Source: Rhizophagus clarus
Taxonomy: Eukaryota; Glomeromycota; Glomeromycetes; Glomerales; Glomeraceae
Assembly: GCA_015698045.1 (NCBI GenBank)
Contig: BLAL01000017.1
Coordinates: forward strand, 496,001 to 560,000
Reading direction: 5' to 3'
DNA: 64,000 nucleotides
In this document: positions 23,145 to 33,779 of the stretch, piece by piece
Numbering within the stretch: the stretch's first letter is position 1
Layout of the letters: each line of letters starts with the position of its first letter
Position numbers and translations under genes: made by a program
The notes under the pieces: generated by a model
What the model was told of the DNA's origin: nothing
Seen by the model: the letters and a program-made list of their open reading frames with translations, nothing else
Database searches by the model: none

Positions 23145-23538
23145 ATGTATACTCACCTTGGCTCCCCAGCAAGAAGTTGTTGGCGAAGAAAGTACTGGTC
23201 GGCAATTAAGGCCCTCGAGGAAAGTAGCCGCGGGCTTTGCTTGAATTTGGCCCAATGCGAAATTTCATTACAGGTGAATAAAATAAGACGTAAGTCAGGT
23301 GAAACGTTTGGGGATGACTTCGACTATATCTATGGAGTCGTTACAACAGCCACGGACTAGTATTTTATCCTATTTACTTCAGATGGAATTTCATGTACCA
23401 GTAAGGACTCTCTCAACATCCGCTTTCCTGAGTCAATTGTATAAAAACGTGGCGGAGACCATTATTGGGTTATTGAAGGATAGGGTAGATATAGAGAAGG
23501 AGCTGTCGATGAAAAGCAAAACGGTTCGAGTATTTTGA
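23145..23538 (+). pseudogene. Broken fragment resembling the C-terminal part of Crinkler-type proteins
   Basis: GC-richer than its surroundings. One frame reads KYWSAIKALEESSRGLCLNL, then GDDFDYIYGVVTTATD, a TAG (probably from TGG) and YFILFTSDGISCTSKDSLNI. After a frameshift it continues KNVAETIIGLLKDRVDIEK and stops at 23538. From memory, the order (alanine-rich helix, DYIYGIVTTATDW, YFILFTSxGISCTS, VxxVIVGLLKDR) matches the C-terminal segment of Crinkler-like (CRN) proteins that are numerous in Rhizophagus. The 5' part is missing or replaced by the relic upstream. The family assignment is tentative; the breaks are directly visible. Confidence 0.5.
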
Positions 23539-23772
23539 ACAAGAATAATCATGTAAACGTCATAATGTACTATATCATTGGCTAAGACCCGATCATTTGA
23601 ATTTATTTTTCGTGTGCATCATCACGCTGTTATGTCGGACAATCCTATTTCATTTTTACGATACTACTTTAGCAATAAAGATTAGATGCAGGAATAAACT
23701 TTATTTATTAATTAATTTTATTTATCTGTTATAAAGAATTGTAACAATCCCCCATTTCAGAGTTTAACTTAT

Positions 23773-24998
23773 TCACGTTCGAGCTTTTAAGGCGACTTGT
23801 TGGATCCGGTACAAGTCAATAACAAAATTGTTACCAATTATGTTTGCCATAGGGGGAATTGCTGGAGTATATGCAGGTGGGATAGGAGACGGCGGATCCC
23901 AAAATATTACACTTATAGGTATAGTTATTTGATAAGCTGCCAAGTTTGGCGCATTGCAACCAGGAGGATCGTTGATAGGATCACGTGAATATTTTTTAAT
24001 GTTTCCAAAATCCCAACGTTGTGTTGGCATTCCTTGACGGTAGAGCTTGGCCTAATATTTAAAAAACAAACTAATCAGATAAGAAACTACATGCTTAACT
24101 TTGTATTATTAAACAAAAAGTAATATATACCGTCATTGTTCTGTAAAAATAACCGGTTGTAGGTTCTCGCATGTTTAGTCTTGGGTCTAAAATCTTGATG
24201 CTAATGACAGCACGGACATATGGTTCTTGCATCCAAGATAGACACTTTTGTCCCAATCTACTAACATCTTGGCCCACTGCTACCTCACACATAATCCGTG
24301 CGTGAGAATTACCCTACATAAACCATAATAATAATGAAAATCATAAAAACAAAATACAATAATGCACATCAAACTCAACATACATCTGTATCACCGGGAG
24401 GAGAAGGTATTACAGTGGAAACGGCAGGTTTTGGAACAAATGCCACATTTGGACTTACGCAAACATCAGGAGCTGCTTCAACCCCATTTCCACCAGGCAA
24501 ATAATGAACTATATGAAAAGACTATGAGAATATTGAAAATTCAATAAAAAGCAAACTAGAATATATCACCTACGAATTTGTCCATCGACTAATATTGGGG
24601 GATCATCAACAACGCCATTATTAGGGACCTTAAAAAATTCTTGAAGTCGGGTAACAATACGCTCATGTACGGCTGAGGCCATTCCAATTATATACACTTC
24701 GCCAGTTTTATTGTCACTGTTTAATTGAAACCAGAACTTGTATCCACTTGATCCATAATTGTGGAGAAAGGTGTTATAATTTTTGATCGTTACTTTAGAG
24801 CCAATGTGGAGAGGCAAACTGCATTCCATATAAAGTCAACATTAAGTGGTACTTAAGTAATAAAGAAATACTCTCATACACTTACTTGCTCCCTGTTACC
24901 GAATTTTTTGGTAATTTCGGATAGTTACGTAAAAAATCGTCAAACCTATCAAAAATCCTTGCCCACCAAATATCGTCTGAAGTACGTGCACGAGACAT
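23773..24998 (-). CDS. Uma2/DUF820-type putative restriction-endonuclease-fold protein
   Basis: Five exons (24886-24998, 24574-24818, 24384-24508, 24131-24313, 23773-24051) join exactly in frame through GT-AG introns to 314 residues, starting MSRARTSDDIWWARIFDRF. Features in order: VYIIGMASAVHERIVTRLQE; DPPILVDGQI; PGGNGVEAAPDVCVSPNVAF, with a candidate metal-binding Asp in PDVCV; SHARIMCEVAVGQDVSRLGQ, with the candidate Glu in CEVAVGQ; then RAVISIKILDPR; and a long C-terminal half unique to the fungal version (QRWDFGNIKKYSRDP, DPPGCNAPNLAAYQITIPIS). This resembles the PD-(D/E)xK fold of the cyanobacteria-rich Uma2 family, which has eukaryotic members in Glomeromycotina. The intact frame over five exons argues for a real gene. 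Nuclease activity and substrate are unknown. Confidence 0.75.
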
Positions 24999-25059
24999 CT
25001 TTAAAGGAAAAAGGAAAAGAGGAAATATAGAGAATAATTGGTTGGCCAATTTTTAAGAG

Positions 25060-25225
25060 GAAAAAAAAGAAAATTGATTGATTAGTTTAAGAGAAAAAAA
25101 GAGAAAATTGATTGATTAAAATTGATTGATTAGTTTAAGAGAAAAAAAAGAGAAAATTGATTGATTAAAATTGATTGATTAATTTAAGAGAAAAAAAGAG
25201 AAAATAGGGAGTAATTGATTGATCA
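25060..25225. repeat. Three-copy tandem repeat, about 49 bp
   Basis: Units of AGAAAATTGATTGATTAAAA, then TTGATTGATTAGTTTAAGAG and A-runs, repeat three times. The first copy lacks the inner AAAATTGATTGATT. It lies just upstream of the Uma2-like gene's start. Confidence 0.85.
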
Positions 25226-25803
25226 ATTTTTATTGATAATTTATGCAGGAAAGACCGAACTGATATTTATTGGATGGGTAAAATAACGGTCACCCCGTAT
25301 ATACAGAACAGGCCTTTGAGGATGCAGAGAATTCTTAGAAGTGTTGGTGGGATTGTTGAAAGGATAGGTATCTGTTAATGAAGAACCGCGACTAAGAGAC
25401 GTCGCGCGCAAGAAAAGAGAGTAAAATTAGCGGTATAACTTATTTTCGTCATGTATCAGGATTGATGTGAAAAATAATTTTATTGCCTCGTAATATTCAT
25501 TCGTAATAATAAAGCATCAGTAATTCAGTATATCATTAAAAATTGTGATCGCGCTTCAATTCTGAATTTCTAATCGTTCGGGTTTTTGATCGGAATCCAT
25601 TAACCAATCCTAACATGTGATCAAAATCCAAAATTGATGGTCTAAAAATCGCGTGTGATTTTCACGATTTTATCGAGAAAATCGCGATTATAATTTTGGC
25701 CGGAATTAACATAATTTCGGCCGGCATTAACATTAAAAAATTTACAATTTTTATTTTATTATTTTATTTACAATTTTTCATCTTACAAAATTTCATCTAT
25801 AAA
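25226..25803. other. Spacer with hairpin-prone segments
   Basis: No gene seen. Around 25640-25720 ATCGCG and CGCGAT motifs face each other (TCTAAAAATCGCG, CGAGAAAATCGCGATT) and TTTTGGCCGGAATTAACA is followed by a near copy TTTCGGCCGGCATTAACA. It may be the 3' end of the hAT element whose relic follows. Confidence 0.45.
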
Positions 25804-26985
25804 CTATTCACTACCTAGCAAATTAAAATCAATATTACCATTCAGATTAAAATAAAGAAAATTAAGCATTTTAATACTTTCTTCTTTAAGCGCCATTTTT
25901 TTATCTGATAATATACTTTTGTAATTAGAAAAACTACATTCAATATCTACACCAAATACTGGTAACCATATATACCTTAAAGCTAATGAACTAAGTTCTG
26001 GTAATAAATGTGATTTACCTTGCCAGTATATATATAAATCTTTAAATTCTTCAATAGATTTATTTAATCCATATTATCGCCCTTTTCAATTTAGTGCGAC
26101 CCCTGATTTTTAGCATGTCATATACAGGAAAATCGATTTTCAGTTTTCATGTGATAATCAGCCAATAAGACTTTATGTTATTGTTGTCACATGATTAGTT
26201 GTATTTACGCGTCGAAGAAAAAAATGGTAGAAATAAAATTATTTTACAATAAAAAGAACAGAATAAAAGTAAAATATTAAATATATCATTACAAGAGAAC
26301 AACTGCTTTAAAGTTATTTTAATCTAACAATATGCCTGTTTATATATTATTAACCATTAAACATTATATTATTAAAATATAAACTCTGTGTTCTATATCT
26401 GATATTTATTGTTGAAAACCTACAAAAAGACATAATAAGTCGTTAGTTAATAAATCTTCAAGCTTTATATATAAGTTCAAACTTCTTAAAAAGTTTATAA
26501 AAATAAATAAATCTTCTATTTTTTAAGAGATTTAACATAAAAAAGAAATCTCAGGAAATCTCAGGAAATCTCTCAAACTTAATAGTTTGAAAACCAACTT
26601 TAGTTTGTTAAATACCATACCTGAAACTTTGTAAATATGTAGTTTAATATAAAAAGTTTCTGAAATCACAGGAAATCACAAGAGAGTTAACATAATAGAA
26701 AAGGTTTACTAGAACGGTTTGCGAAAAAATGGAGGAAATCGGAGAAATCAAAAGTGATTTACATATATTGTTACACAATCAGGGGTCGCACTAAATTGAA
26801 AAGGGCGATAAATATCCCATTCTTGTATTCAAGTATCTGTAGAAAATTAAAATTTTTCAATAATTCTATAGTATCCTATATTGTGATGAACTGTATTGGA
26901 CTGAATAAATCTTGGATCAAAGCATTGTATCACTTTAAATAATGGTAAAGCTGGATGATTAGATATATGTTTTTTGCACCTTTCC
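25804..26985 (-). pseudogene. hAT transposase C-terminal relic, split by a nested element
   Basis: Read on the minus strand. From the right end: HPALPLFKVIQCFDPRFIQS then NTVHHNIGYYRIIEKF and two stops (26980 to 26815). The sequence is then interrupted by the inverted-repeat element at 26074-26811 and resumes as NKSIEEFKDLYIYWQGKSH, LPELSSLALRYIWLPVFGVD, IECSFSNYKSILSDKKMALK and a TAG at 25804. The second part is the hAT C-terminal dimerisation motif (LALRYLWLPVSGVDVERSFS-like). In-frame stops and the insertion make it dead. The N-terminal half is not present here. Confidence 0.7.
26074..26811. mobile_element. Non-autonomous DNA element with about 35-bp terminal inverted repeats, nested in a hAT relic
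   Basis: The left end starts TTATCGCCCTTTTCAATTTA (26074) and the right end finishes with its exact reverse complement TAAATTGAAAAGGGCGATAA (26792-26811). The match continues inward through GTGCGACCCC and GGGGTCGCAC. ATA flanks both sides (26071-26073 and 26812-26814), a possible 3-bp target duplication. The 738-bp interior has no transposase frame; it contains small direct repeats (CAGGAAATCTCAGGAAATCT near 26560). Excision would rejoin the surrounding hAT frame approximately. Confidence 0.8.
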
Positions 26986-27194
26986 TATAAAAATTATGAA
27001 TACGGTTATTATACAGTATTGCCATATTTTGCGAACAGTATTATTACAGTATATATACAGTATGATTAAAGTATTATACCAGTATTTGCACATATGATAT
27101 ACATTCGGTATTTTGCATGCCGTATCATATATACGGTATTTATAAATATGAAGATTTGTATATTTTATACTTGTATGCAGTATATTATCCCTGT
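26986..27194. other. AT-rich segment with ACAGTAT/ATACTG motifs
   Basis: GCGAACAGTATTATTACAGT, ATATATACAGTATG and ATATACGGTATTTATA resemble both the adjacent 45-bp minisatellite and the region near 40900-41080. Confidence 0.5.
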
Positions 27195-27505
27195 TTATAA
27201 CGTATGTTTTATACTGGCGTTTATTTGCGAACTGTATAATGTCCTGGTGTATAATGTATATTTTATACTGGTCGAGCAGTATAATGTCCCAGTTTACGAC
27301 GTATATTTTATACTGGCTGAACAGTATAATGTCCCAGTTTATGACGTATGTTTTATACTGGTCGAGCAGTATAATGTCCCAGTGTATAACGTATGCTTTA
27401 TACTAGTCGAACAGTATAATGTTCCAGTTTACAACGTATGTTTTATACTGGTCGACAGTATAATATCCCAGTTTACGACGTATGTTTTATATTGATAATT
27501 ATTCG
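27195..27505 (+). repeat. 45-bp minisatellite, about six copies, each a potential hairpin
   Basis: CAGTATAATGTCCCAG recurs at 27277, 27322, 27367, 27412 and 27456, with ACGTATGTTTTATACTGG about 25 bp later. CAGTATAA at the start and TTATACTG at the end of each copy are exact reverse complements, so every unit can form an 8-bp stem. The 45-bp length equals 15 codons, which explains the 133-codon open frame across it (YNVPVYDVCFILVEQ repeats). I do not treat that frame as a gene. Confidence 0.85.
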
Positions 27506-27699
27506 TTTACGACGTATCTTTTATAATCCGTATATTTATATCATTAGTATATGGTATTAAATAGTAATAATATCCTTTTATTTGTTATAATTATTGTCAG
27601 TTAATTTATTTATTATTTTGTTCTTGTTGAGTAAATTTTATTATTTAAATTATAATATAATAAAGAATGATTACAAAACTTTTATTTAAAGATAAAAAT

Positions 27700-28015
27700 C
27701 AATAAAACAAGTTACAATCAGTAGTGATACAATTAAAGGTAAAAAAAGAAAGTTTAAGAAGATACAATCAGTAATGATAAAAGAAGGTATAGTTAGTAGT
27801 GATAAATAGTAGTACAATTAATTATTAGTAGCGATAAAAAAAAGTACAATTAGTAGCGAAAAAGTGAGGTATAATTAGTAGTGGTAAAAAGAAAGTACAG
27901 TTAGTAGCGATAAAAAAGAAGGTACAGTTAGCGATAAAAAGAAGGTACAGTTAGTGATAAAAAGAAGGTACAGTTAGCGATAAAAAGAAGGTAAAGTTAG
28001 TAGTGATAAAAACCA
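27700..28015. repeat. Minisatellite of variable 23-35 bp units
   Basis: Copies of GTACAGTTAGCGATAAAAAG and AAGGTACAATTAGTAGTGAT variants repeat about ten times with length changes. No coding potential. Confidence 0.75.
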
Positions 28016-28239
28016 AGAAATACAACTGTACCTATAAATACATCTATCTGAGAAAGACAAATAGTAATAACTACAAAACTATTACAATTATACAACTTCA
28101 AACGTTAAATGTTTTCTTTTAGTTGTTAAAGTTTTTCTATTAGACAACTTTTTATCTGGGACTGTTTTAATAAAAAAAATAAATAAATAATATTTGAATT
28201 AATGAATAAAGAAAAATAAAAAGTAAAAGAGAAACAGCG

Positions 28240-28600
28240 CATATTTTTTGATTTATTATTCACGTACAAACAATAACAAATGATCAGCAATCATGTGACA
28301 TTTGTCCAATCACAATTAAAATTTTTAATTAAGTAGATTTCACCAGTATAAGTCACATGATAAATGAATTCGTGTTGAATTAGTGTGCAATTTGTGTTGA
28401 TAATTCTGGTAAATTTTGTTAATTTTGGCCAAATTTCATTATTTGTGTTGAATTTGTGTTGAACTTGTTTTGTTTTTAATTTTATTAGAGGATAATATTT
28501 AGCATTTGTAATGTGCACGAATTTTAAGAAAACTTTCCTAATAACCAAAAATTCTCGCTCATATGACAATTTATTTTTCTGTGGTTTCCAGAGACGACAA
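28240..28600. repeat. Dispersed repeat copy A (GTGTTGAATTTGTGTTGAAC-type)
   Basis: TGTTGATAATTCTGGTAAAT, TTTTGGCCAAATTTCATT, TTGTGTTGAATTTGTGTTGA and a GTGCACGAATTTTAAGA end are shared with 31870-32075 (same orientation) and 35100-35262 (inverted). The 92-codon minus frame over this copy is therefore not a gene. Confidence 0.65.
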
Positions 28601-28659
28601 TATTTTTTGATCGTAAGAAATGTACTAATAATAATAGATTGTTTTATTTTAAGTATATA

Positions 28660-28965
28660 TAATGTTTATATATTAAAATAATTAAACATGTATTGGATGT
28701 TAATATCAAATTTTTAATTTCAAATATTTAGTTATTTTAATTGAAATGAAAAATAAAATCGAACTAGAGATATTGTTCAATTGTTTATAAGGTGGCACTA
28801 TACGATCTTCTACAAACTCACCATCACCACTCACAATATAACCAAATCACTCAATCATAGAATGATCCTACTAATTGATGAATGGTGACGAAAAAATAAT
28901 TACTACCATTAATAAATGTAAGTAAACAAACAAACTAATTAAACATCTCTTTTAATCTTTTATTA
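28660..28965 (+). pseudogene. Remnant of the Myb/SANT-like gene family, 5' end only
   Basis: AGATATTGTTCAATTGTTTA precedes a decayed first exon in which RMILLIDEW then TGA then RKNNYYH can be read. This corresponds to the DLMMDLLIDE, RRRNHEYH segment of the copy at 39386. The upstream flank also matches the flanks of the copies at 32355 and 39386. The rest of the gene is missing. Confidence 0.4.
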
Positions 28966-29697
28966 CCTAAGTTGATTTTCTTATCTGACAAGAGTTTGGT
29001 TCCTTTATTGCAGAAACTCTATTACATTAAATAAAATCATCTTATTTACATAAATATCATAAATATAATGTAAAAATATTAAATAAAAATTAACCGAGAT
29101 GTGATCTTAAGGTATTATATTAAACATGTTTTGTAAATCAGAATAGTAAGTATTATTTCTAAATCAAAAAAAAAAAAAAAAAAAAAGAAAAAATATAAAA
29201 TCAGTAATCCTAATTAAAGATTTTTAATAATAAGAATTCAGAAACTACCATTTTGTATTACCTTTTAATTCTACATCACCCATCGAAAAGTGGGATACCT
29301 TATTCACACCGCATAGCTTTGTTGCTATCTGTTATAATGCTTTTTATATCAAACCTCTGCTTTAATTTCCTTATGCATTGTTTTAATTCCTCGTCATCAT
29401 CTAGAGCATTATATGTTTCTTCTAAATAGAACGAAATGGTTAGTATGCATATAATACTTCATAGTAAATAGAGTAGATCTTAAATAAGAATAATAACTGA
29501 AGAATGAATTGATTTTTGAAATTCAAACTCAATTGTATACAAATTTTATTGTAATCAATTTTTATGAATTTTATTTTAATCAATGTTTTACAAATTTTAT
29601 TGAAAATTTCATGTGAAATTATTTCTCTAATTACACAGCTTTTGAATCATTTGCGACCGCCACAACGACCTTCACGACCGCTTCCATGACCGCTACT
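28966..29697. other. AT-rich spacer with poly-A tract
   Basis: A poly-A run lies at about 29167-29186. The last 60 bp before 29698 are GC-richer and, read on the minus strand beyond the stop of the acidic gene, would encode a Gly/Arg-rich tail (SSGHGSGREGRCGGRK). Otherwise nothing recognised. Confidence 0.5.
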
Positions 29698-31040
29698 TCA
29701 GCCACTATCTCGGCCTACGGAAGGCTGGACAACGAGACGATCATTCACAATATCACCATCATCAACGATTACATCAGAAACTACTTCCTCTTTCTGTTCT
29801 TTAGCTTCATCCTCTTCTTCTTTATCTTGTTCATGAATTATATTTTCATCCTCCTCCTCTTGTTTCTCATGAACTACATCTTCATCCTCATCCTCCTCTT
29901 CTTTATCTTGTTCATGAATTATATTTTCATCCTCCTCCTCTTGTTTCTCATGAACTACATCTTCATCCTCATCCTCCTCTTCATTTCTTTCTTCTTTCTC
30001 ATTTTTATTTTTCTTGAAATAACCATTTTTCATCTTACGCCTATGATCTCCTTTAATTAATATAAATTAAATATAAATTAGGTTTTTGATTCTTTTTTTT
30101 TTTAAAAAAAAAGTTAAAAAGCATATATGCTTACGCACATGCTGCACATGTTTTTTTAACAGTTTATACGCAAACCAATCATTATAACCGAACTGTATAC
30201 CCAGGTCTTTAGTCCTCAACTTGAACTAAAAAAAAAGTTATTATTTCGTTATATTTGTAAAAAAAAATTTATAAATCAAATAAAAATACCTTTTCAATTA
30301 TTTTAAACAAGATATTCTTGAGTATATCTTTATATGCAAAATTGTATTGCAACTGATAACTGGTGCATACATGCATCGCAGCCTGATTTTATTAATTATT
30401 AGAATATTTTTTTTATAAATCAAGTTATTTGTAATATATACATACTACACAAGCCATGTATTTTTCATTATTTATATTTAGTGCCATTAACATATCCTGC
30501 TTTGACACATATTTTTTCTTTGGTTTCACAATCAAACTACACGCCACCTTTTATTCATTTATTTTAAAAAAGATAAATAACAAATAAATAAATGAATAAC
30601 AAAATAATTAGTAATAATAATGAGAGCTTACGACAGTGGTTTCTCTAGTGCTTGTAGAAAGGGTTGAGGTAACCGATATTCTTTTCGAGCTTAACGCTCG
30701 AGGTTCTGAAAAAGTATTGTTCAGGGAACTCCAAAATAAAAAAAAATTTAATAAAATTTATTTCTTTAAGGTTACATAAAAGTCTTATTTTTCATATATA
30801 CTTTATTTTTGCTATAAGTGCTTCATTTTGTCTTTTGAGTATTTCAAGCTGTTGTTCGATACTGTTATTTATGGTCGTAGATGTAGTTAAGGTTTTATTA
30901 ATACAAACGGTTCGTAGAAAGAAGGTAGGAGAAGTATGAAAAATACGTGGGGAAGTACGAAAAATATGTGGATTTTTATTAGGATAATGGTCGTGTTTCA
31001 ATACTAATTTAGAAATCAAAAAGAGTGTACATAACGTGAT
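29698..31040 (-). CDS. Acidic-repeat protein with a helical N-terminal region, function unknown
   Basis: Exons 30802-31040, 30632-30728, 30449-30547, 30290-30382, 30135-30225 and 29698-30050 join without a stop through GT-AG introns. The true 5' end is unresolved: there is no in-frame ATG after the TAG at 31041, which itself looks like a 3' splice site with CTTAAC upstream. Seen in the protein: YPNKNPHIFRTSPRIFHTSP; a short coiled-coil stretch (SIEQQLEILKRQNEALIAKI); a Ser/Thr-rich linker; DMLMALNINNEKYMACAAMH; QLQYNFAYKDILKNILFKII; DLGIQFGYNDWFAYKLLKKH; then a Lys-Glu-Asp region with two near-identical copies of a repeat (EDEDVVHEKQEEEDENIIHE). It stops at RDSG (TGA). Downstream in the same frame a GR-rich tail is readable, so the TGA may be a CGA mutation. 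No family recognised. Confidence 0.6.
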
Positions 31041-31197
31041 CTAATGCGACTACGCAAGTTAAGATATTTTTTTTTTATCATTTTTCAATTTCTTCATTTT
31101 TTTATCGATTTGATAAAAAATTTTTTTTTTATATTATTTTTTTTCTTTCATTTTTTTCTTTATTTTAATCGATTCAATAAAAAGACTATTTATAAGC

Positions 31198-31365
31198 ATG
31201 AGTAGATACACAGCCCACCGAACACAGCCTGTTTGTAGGCATATCATTCAAATTTTCATAAGCCTTTACATTTGCTACAATAGTTTCATCACAGAAATCG
31301 CAACAGGACCAAGCCATAAGACCACAGCAGCGGGACAAAGCCATGAGATCGGAATAGATGGTATA
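31198..31365 (+). CDS. Possible first exon of an unrecognised gene
   Basis: An ATG at 31198 opens a frame in a locally GC-richer patch: MSRYTAHRTQPVCRHIIQIF, then ISLYICYNSFITEI, then ATGPSHKTTAAGQSHEIGID. A GTATATG donor follows near 31360. Beyond it the frame becomes AT-rich and unconvincing. The start is divergent to the acidic gene. No family recognised; it could be a transposon remnant. Confidence 0.2.
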
Positions 31366-32354
31366 TGTAATTATTGTTCTTTATATCGTCTGTTCTTTGA
31401 TTTCTTTTTATTTATAGTTTCATTTATTGCTGTTCTGTTTGATTATGATGAAATAAATATTTATCTTGAAAAAAATTTAAATTTTTTACTATTCAAAATG
31501 CCTTCAATGATGATGGGCTTTTTTAAAATAGGAAAAATCTTATCAGCAATGAGAAAAATATTACAAAAGAGCATGGAATAAATTATGTAAATGGTGAAAT
31601 ATGTACCACATCTCCTTATTAATTTTAATTTATGGTTACTATAATAAAAATAGAAAAATAATAAAAATATTCCAAAAAAAAAAAAAAAATCAATAAGCGT
31701 TTCCTTATTAATTATAGTTTGTGAATAAAATTTATCATTATCAGTGTTACAATTATTTCACTTGTTTTGACTAAAAAAAAAAAATCAGTGTTACAATTAT
31801 TTTTATTTTTTTCTGATGACCAATGACATAATAATTAATAATATTGTTTAACCTTATATAGAAACTAATTTACCAATAGTTATTTGTATTTTTATTCAAA
31901 TTGAAATTGTGTTCAATTGTATTGATAATTTTGGTAAAAAATTTAATAATTTTGGTCAAATTTCGTTGAATTTGTTGGATGTGTGTTGGATGTGTGTTGA
32001 TAAATTTGATGATTGCATTTCGCTTGATTTTAAAAATGTTTTAATGTACACGATTTTTTAAGAGGTGTACTAATAATATAATAATAATTTAATTTTTATT
32101 TAATGTACAATTTTATGATTCGAATATTTTGATTAAAACATGTATGTATGAGACTTTTAATAATTAAAATGATGAAAAACGGTAATAAATCAATATTTTA
32201 ATTATATTTAATTGAAATAAAAAACTAAAATCAAACCAAAGAGGTATTGTCCGATTTATTTATAATGAACATTTTTACAACTTTCTACAAGCAAATAATC
32301 TCAAATTTTATTTCATCTTTCCCAATCTCAAAAATATATTTTTAATTTTTAATC
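31366..32354. other. AT-rich region with dispersed repeat copy B and a family promoter-like flank
   Basis: 31870-32075 is copy B of the repeat seen at 28240-28600 (TTGATAATTTTGGTAAAAAA, TTGGATGTGTGTTGGATGTG). 32130-32290 resembles the flanks upstream of the other Myb/SANT-like copies (AGAGGTATTGTCCGATTTAT then TTATAATGAAC). No separate gene. Confidence 0.55.
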
Positions 32355-33060
32355 ATGCCTTGATGTCGATCTTCATCTATTCGCCCTGCAGTATGGTATC
32401 GTCTGCAAACAAATGAATTAATTAGACGAAGAAGAAGAAGAAATAGACAATATCACGATATAAACAGGGCAAGTCATCAGGAATTTTGGTCTTTAGTTGC
32501 GAGAAGGTTCATATGCGTAATATTTTTATTTATTATAATGAAAAAAAATCTTAATTCAACTAATCCATTAAATTGAATCAGAATAAATAACAAATTTTAT
32601 ACGAATTTCACTGGACAACAATGCAACCAAAAGTAGTGAAGTCTCGTCAGGGACTATTATGTAAATGAAAGAAAAATGATAAATAAAAGATATAAATGGA
32701 ATATTAAACTAGATATAATTAAATATTATTTCATTTTTTTTGATATTTAGAACTTTTGTCTCTATCATAATGGAGTCTCTGAGAGACCAGAAAGATGACT
32801 ATAAATCCATACAGGTGAAAGATACTATAAGCAATTTCAAACCAGATTTTGGGAAAGACCGGGTAATTAATTATATTGTAATAATAATTTTTATAAATAA
32901 TATTTACATTCACATTCTAAATTTGTGAATTTCTTAGAAACACATCACGATCGTAGGAGGAGAAGAAACTTGCTTACGTATCATAGAAGATAATTTTATT
33001 TTAATTTTTTTTTAAATTTATATTTATGAGTAAGTAGCAAGGCCCAGTCTGTACCAAATA
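32355..33060 (+). pseudogene. Myb/SANT (trihelix)-like family member, degenerate copy
   Basis: Exon 1 (from 32355) reads MP, TGA, CRSSSIRPAVWYRLQTNELI, RRRRRRNRQYHDINRASHQE, FWSLVAR and a donor at 32509. Exon 2 reads RINNKFYTNFTGQQCNQK, two stops, SLVRDYY. Exon 3 (from about 32751) reads NFCLYHNGVSERPER, TGA, then stops in further codons, HTGERYYKQFQTRFWERP. The pattern (arginine-rich, EFW, QCxQKFRNLVRDY, NFCLYRSG) equals the copy at 39386, with intron positions conserved. It resembles Myb/SANT-like families expanded in Rhizophagus (from memory). Several stops are TGA where CGA is expected. Confidence 0.6.
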
Positions 33061-33636
33061 TCGGCTGGAGACTCATGTTTTTTTTGGGCTGTGATTGATA
33101 CTGATGTCCACGTCGTACAGCCTGGGTACAATTTTTTTTTTATAAAATAGTAGCGAACAAGTATCAAATGTGTAATTTTTTTTAACAAGTTATAATATAA
33201 ATAGAATTTTTATTAAAAACGAACTTTATTGTTTACTTTCTAACATTTTTAATTGAGAAATGAATTATGCAATATAATTTTATTAAAAATTTTCTAATGC
33301 GTAAATTAATAAAAATATTTTTTTAGGTTTTACTCAATTCATATACTTTGTGAATTTTTAAATTACATATAAAATGGTTTTGATCAGCAGTCAAGAAATT
33401 GACGTCCCAGCCTATCTACAATTGTGGCTGTATATACTCATAAAAGGAAATTGTAATAATATAATTCGTCTAATTTTTCACTTTGTGCATACCTGAATTT
33501 AACAAATGTATATATCTTTCCATGTGAAAAAAATTTAGCTCACGTAATACACAACGTTTTCGTTAATTTTATATAAATGATCAATTTTAGTTTTTTTTGA
33601 AAAATAATTTCTCTGACTTTTATTCGAGTCTGATAT

Positions 33637-33673
33637 TTTTTTTTTTTTTTTTCTCTTTTTTTTCTTTTCTTTT

Positions 33674-33721
<48 letters not shown>
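33637..33721. repeat. Poly-T/TC tract
   Basis: Over 80 bp almost entirely T with a few C; the plus frame across it (poly-Phe) is meaningless. It may be the poly-A end, in reverse, of an inserted retroelement, or simple slippage. Confidence 0.9.
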
Positions 33722-33722
<1 letters not shown>

Positions 33723-33779
33723 AGTTTGATATATCAGATTCTCAAAAGGGAGAATATATTGCTGGTATTTGCATACCTT

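Noticed and set aside
27094..27495. 133-codon plus frame in the 45-bp minisatellite
   Set aside because: The frame exists because the unit length is a multiple of three; no start context, no domain, ends with the repeat.
29686..30060. Plus-strand 124-codon hydrophobic frame
   Set aside because: Antisense of the GAA/GAT repeats in the acidic gene; poly-Leu/Ile/Phe arises from complementing Glu/Asp codons.
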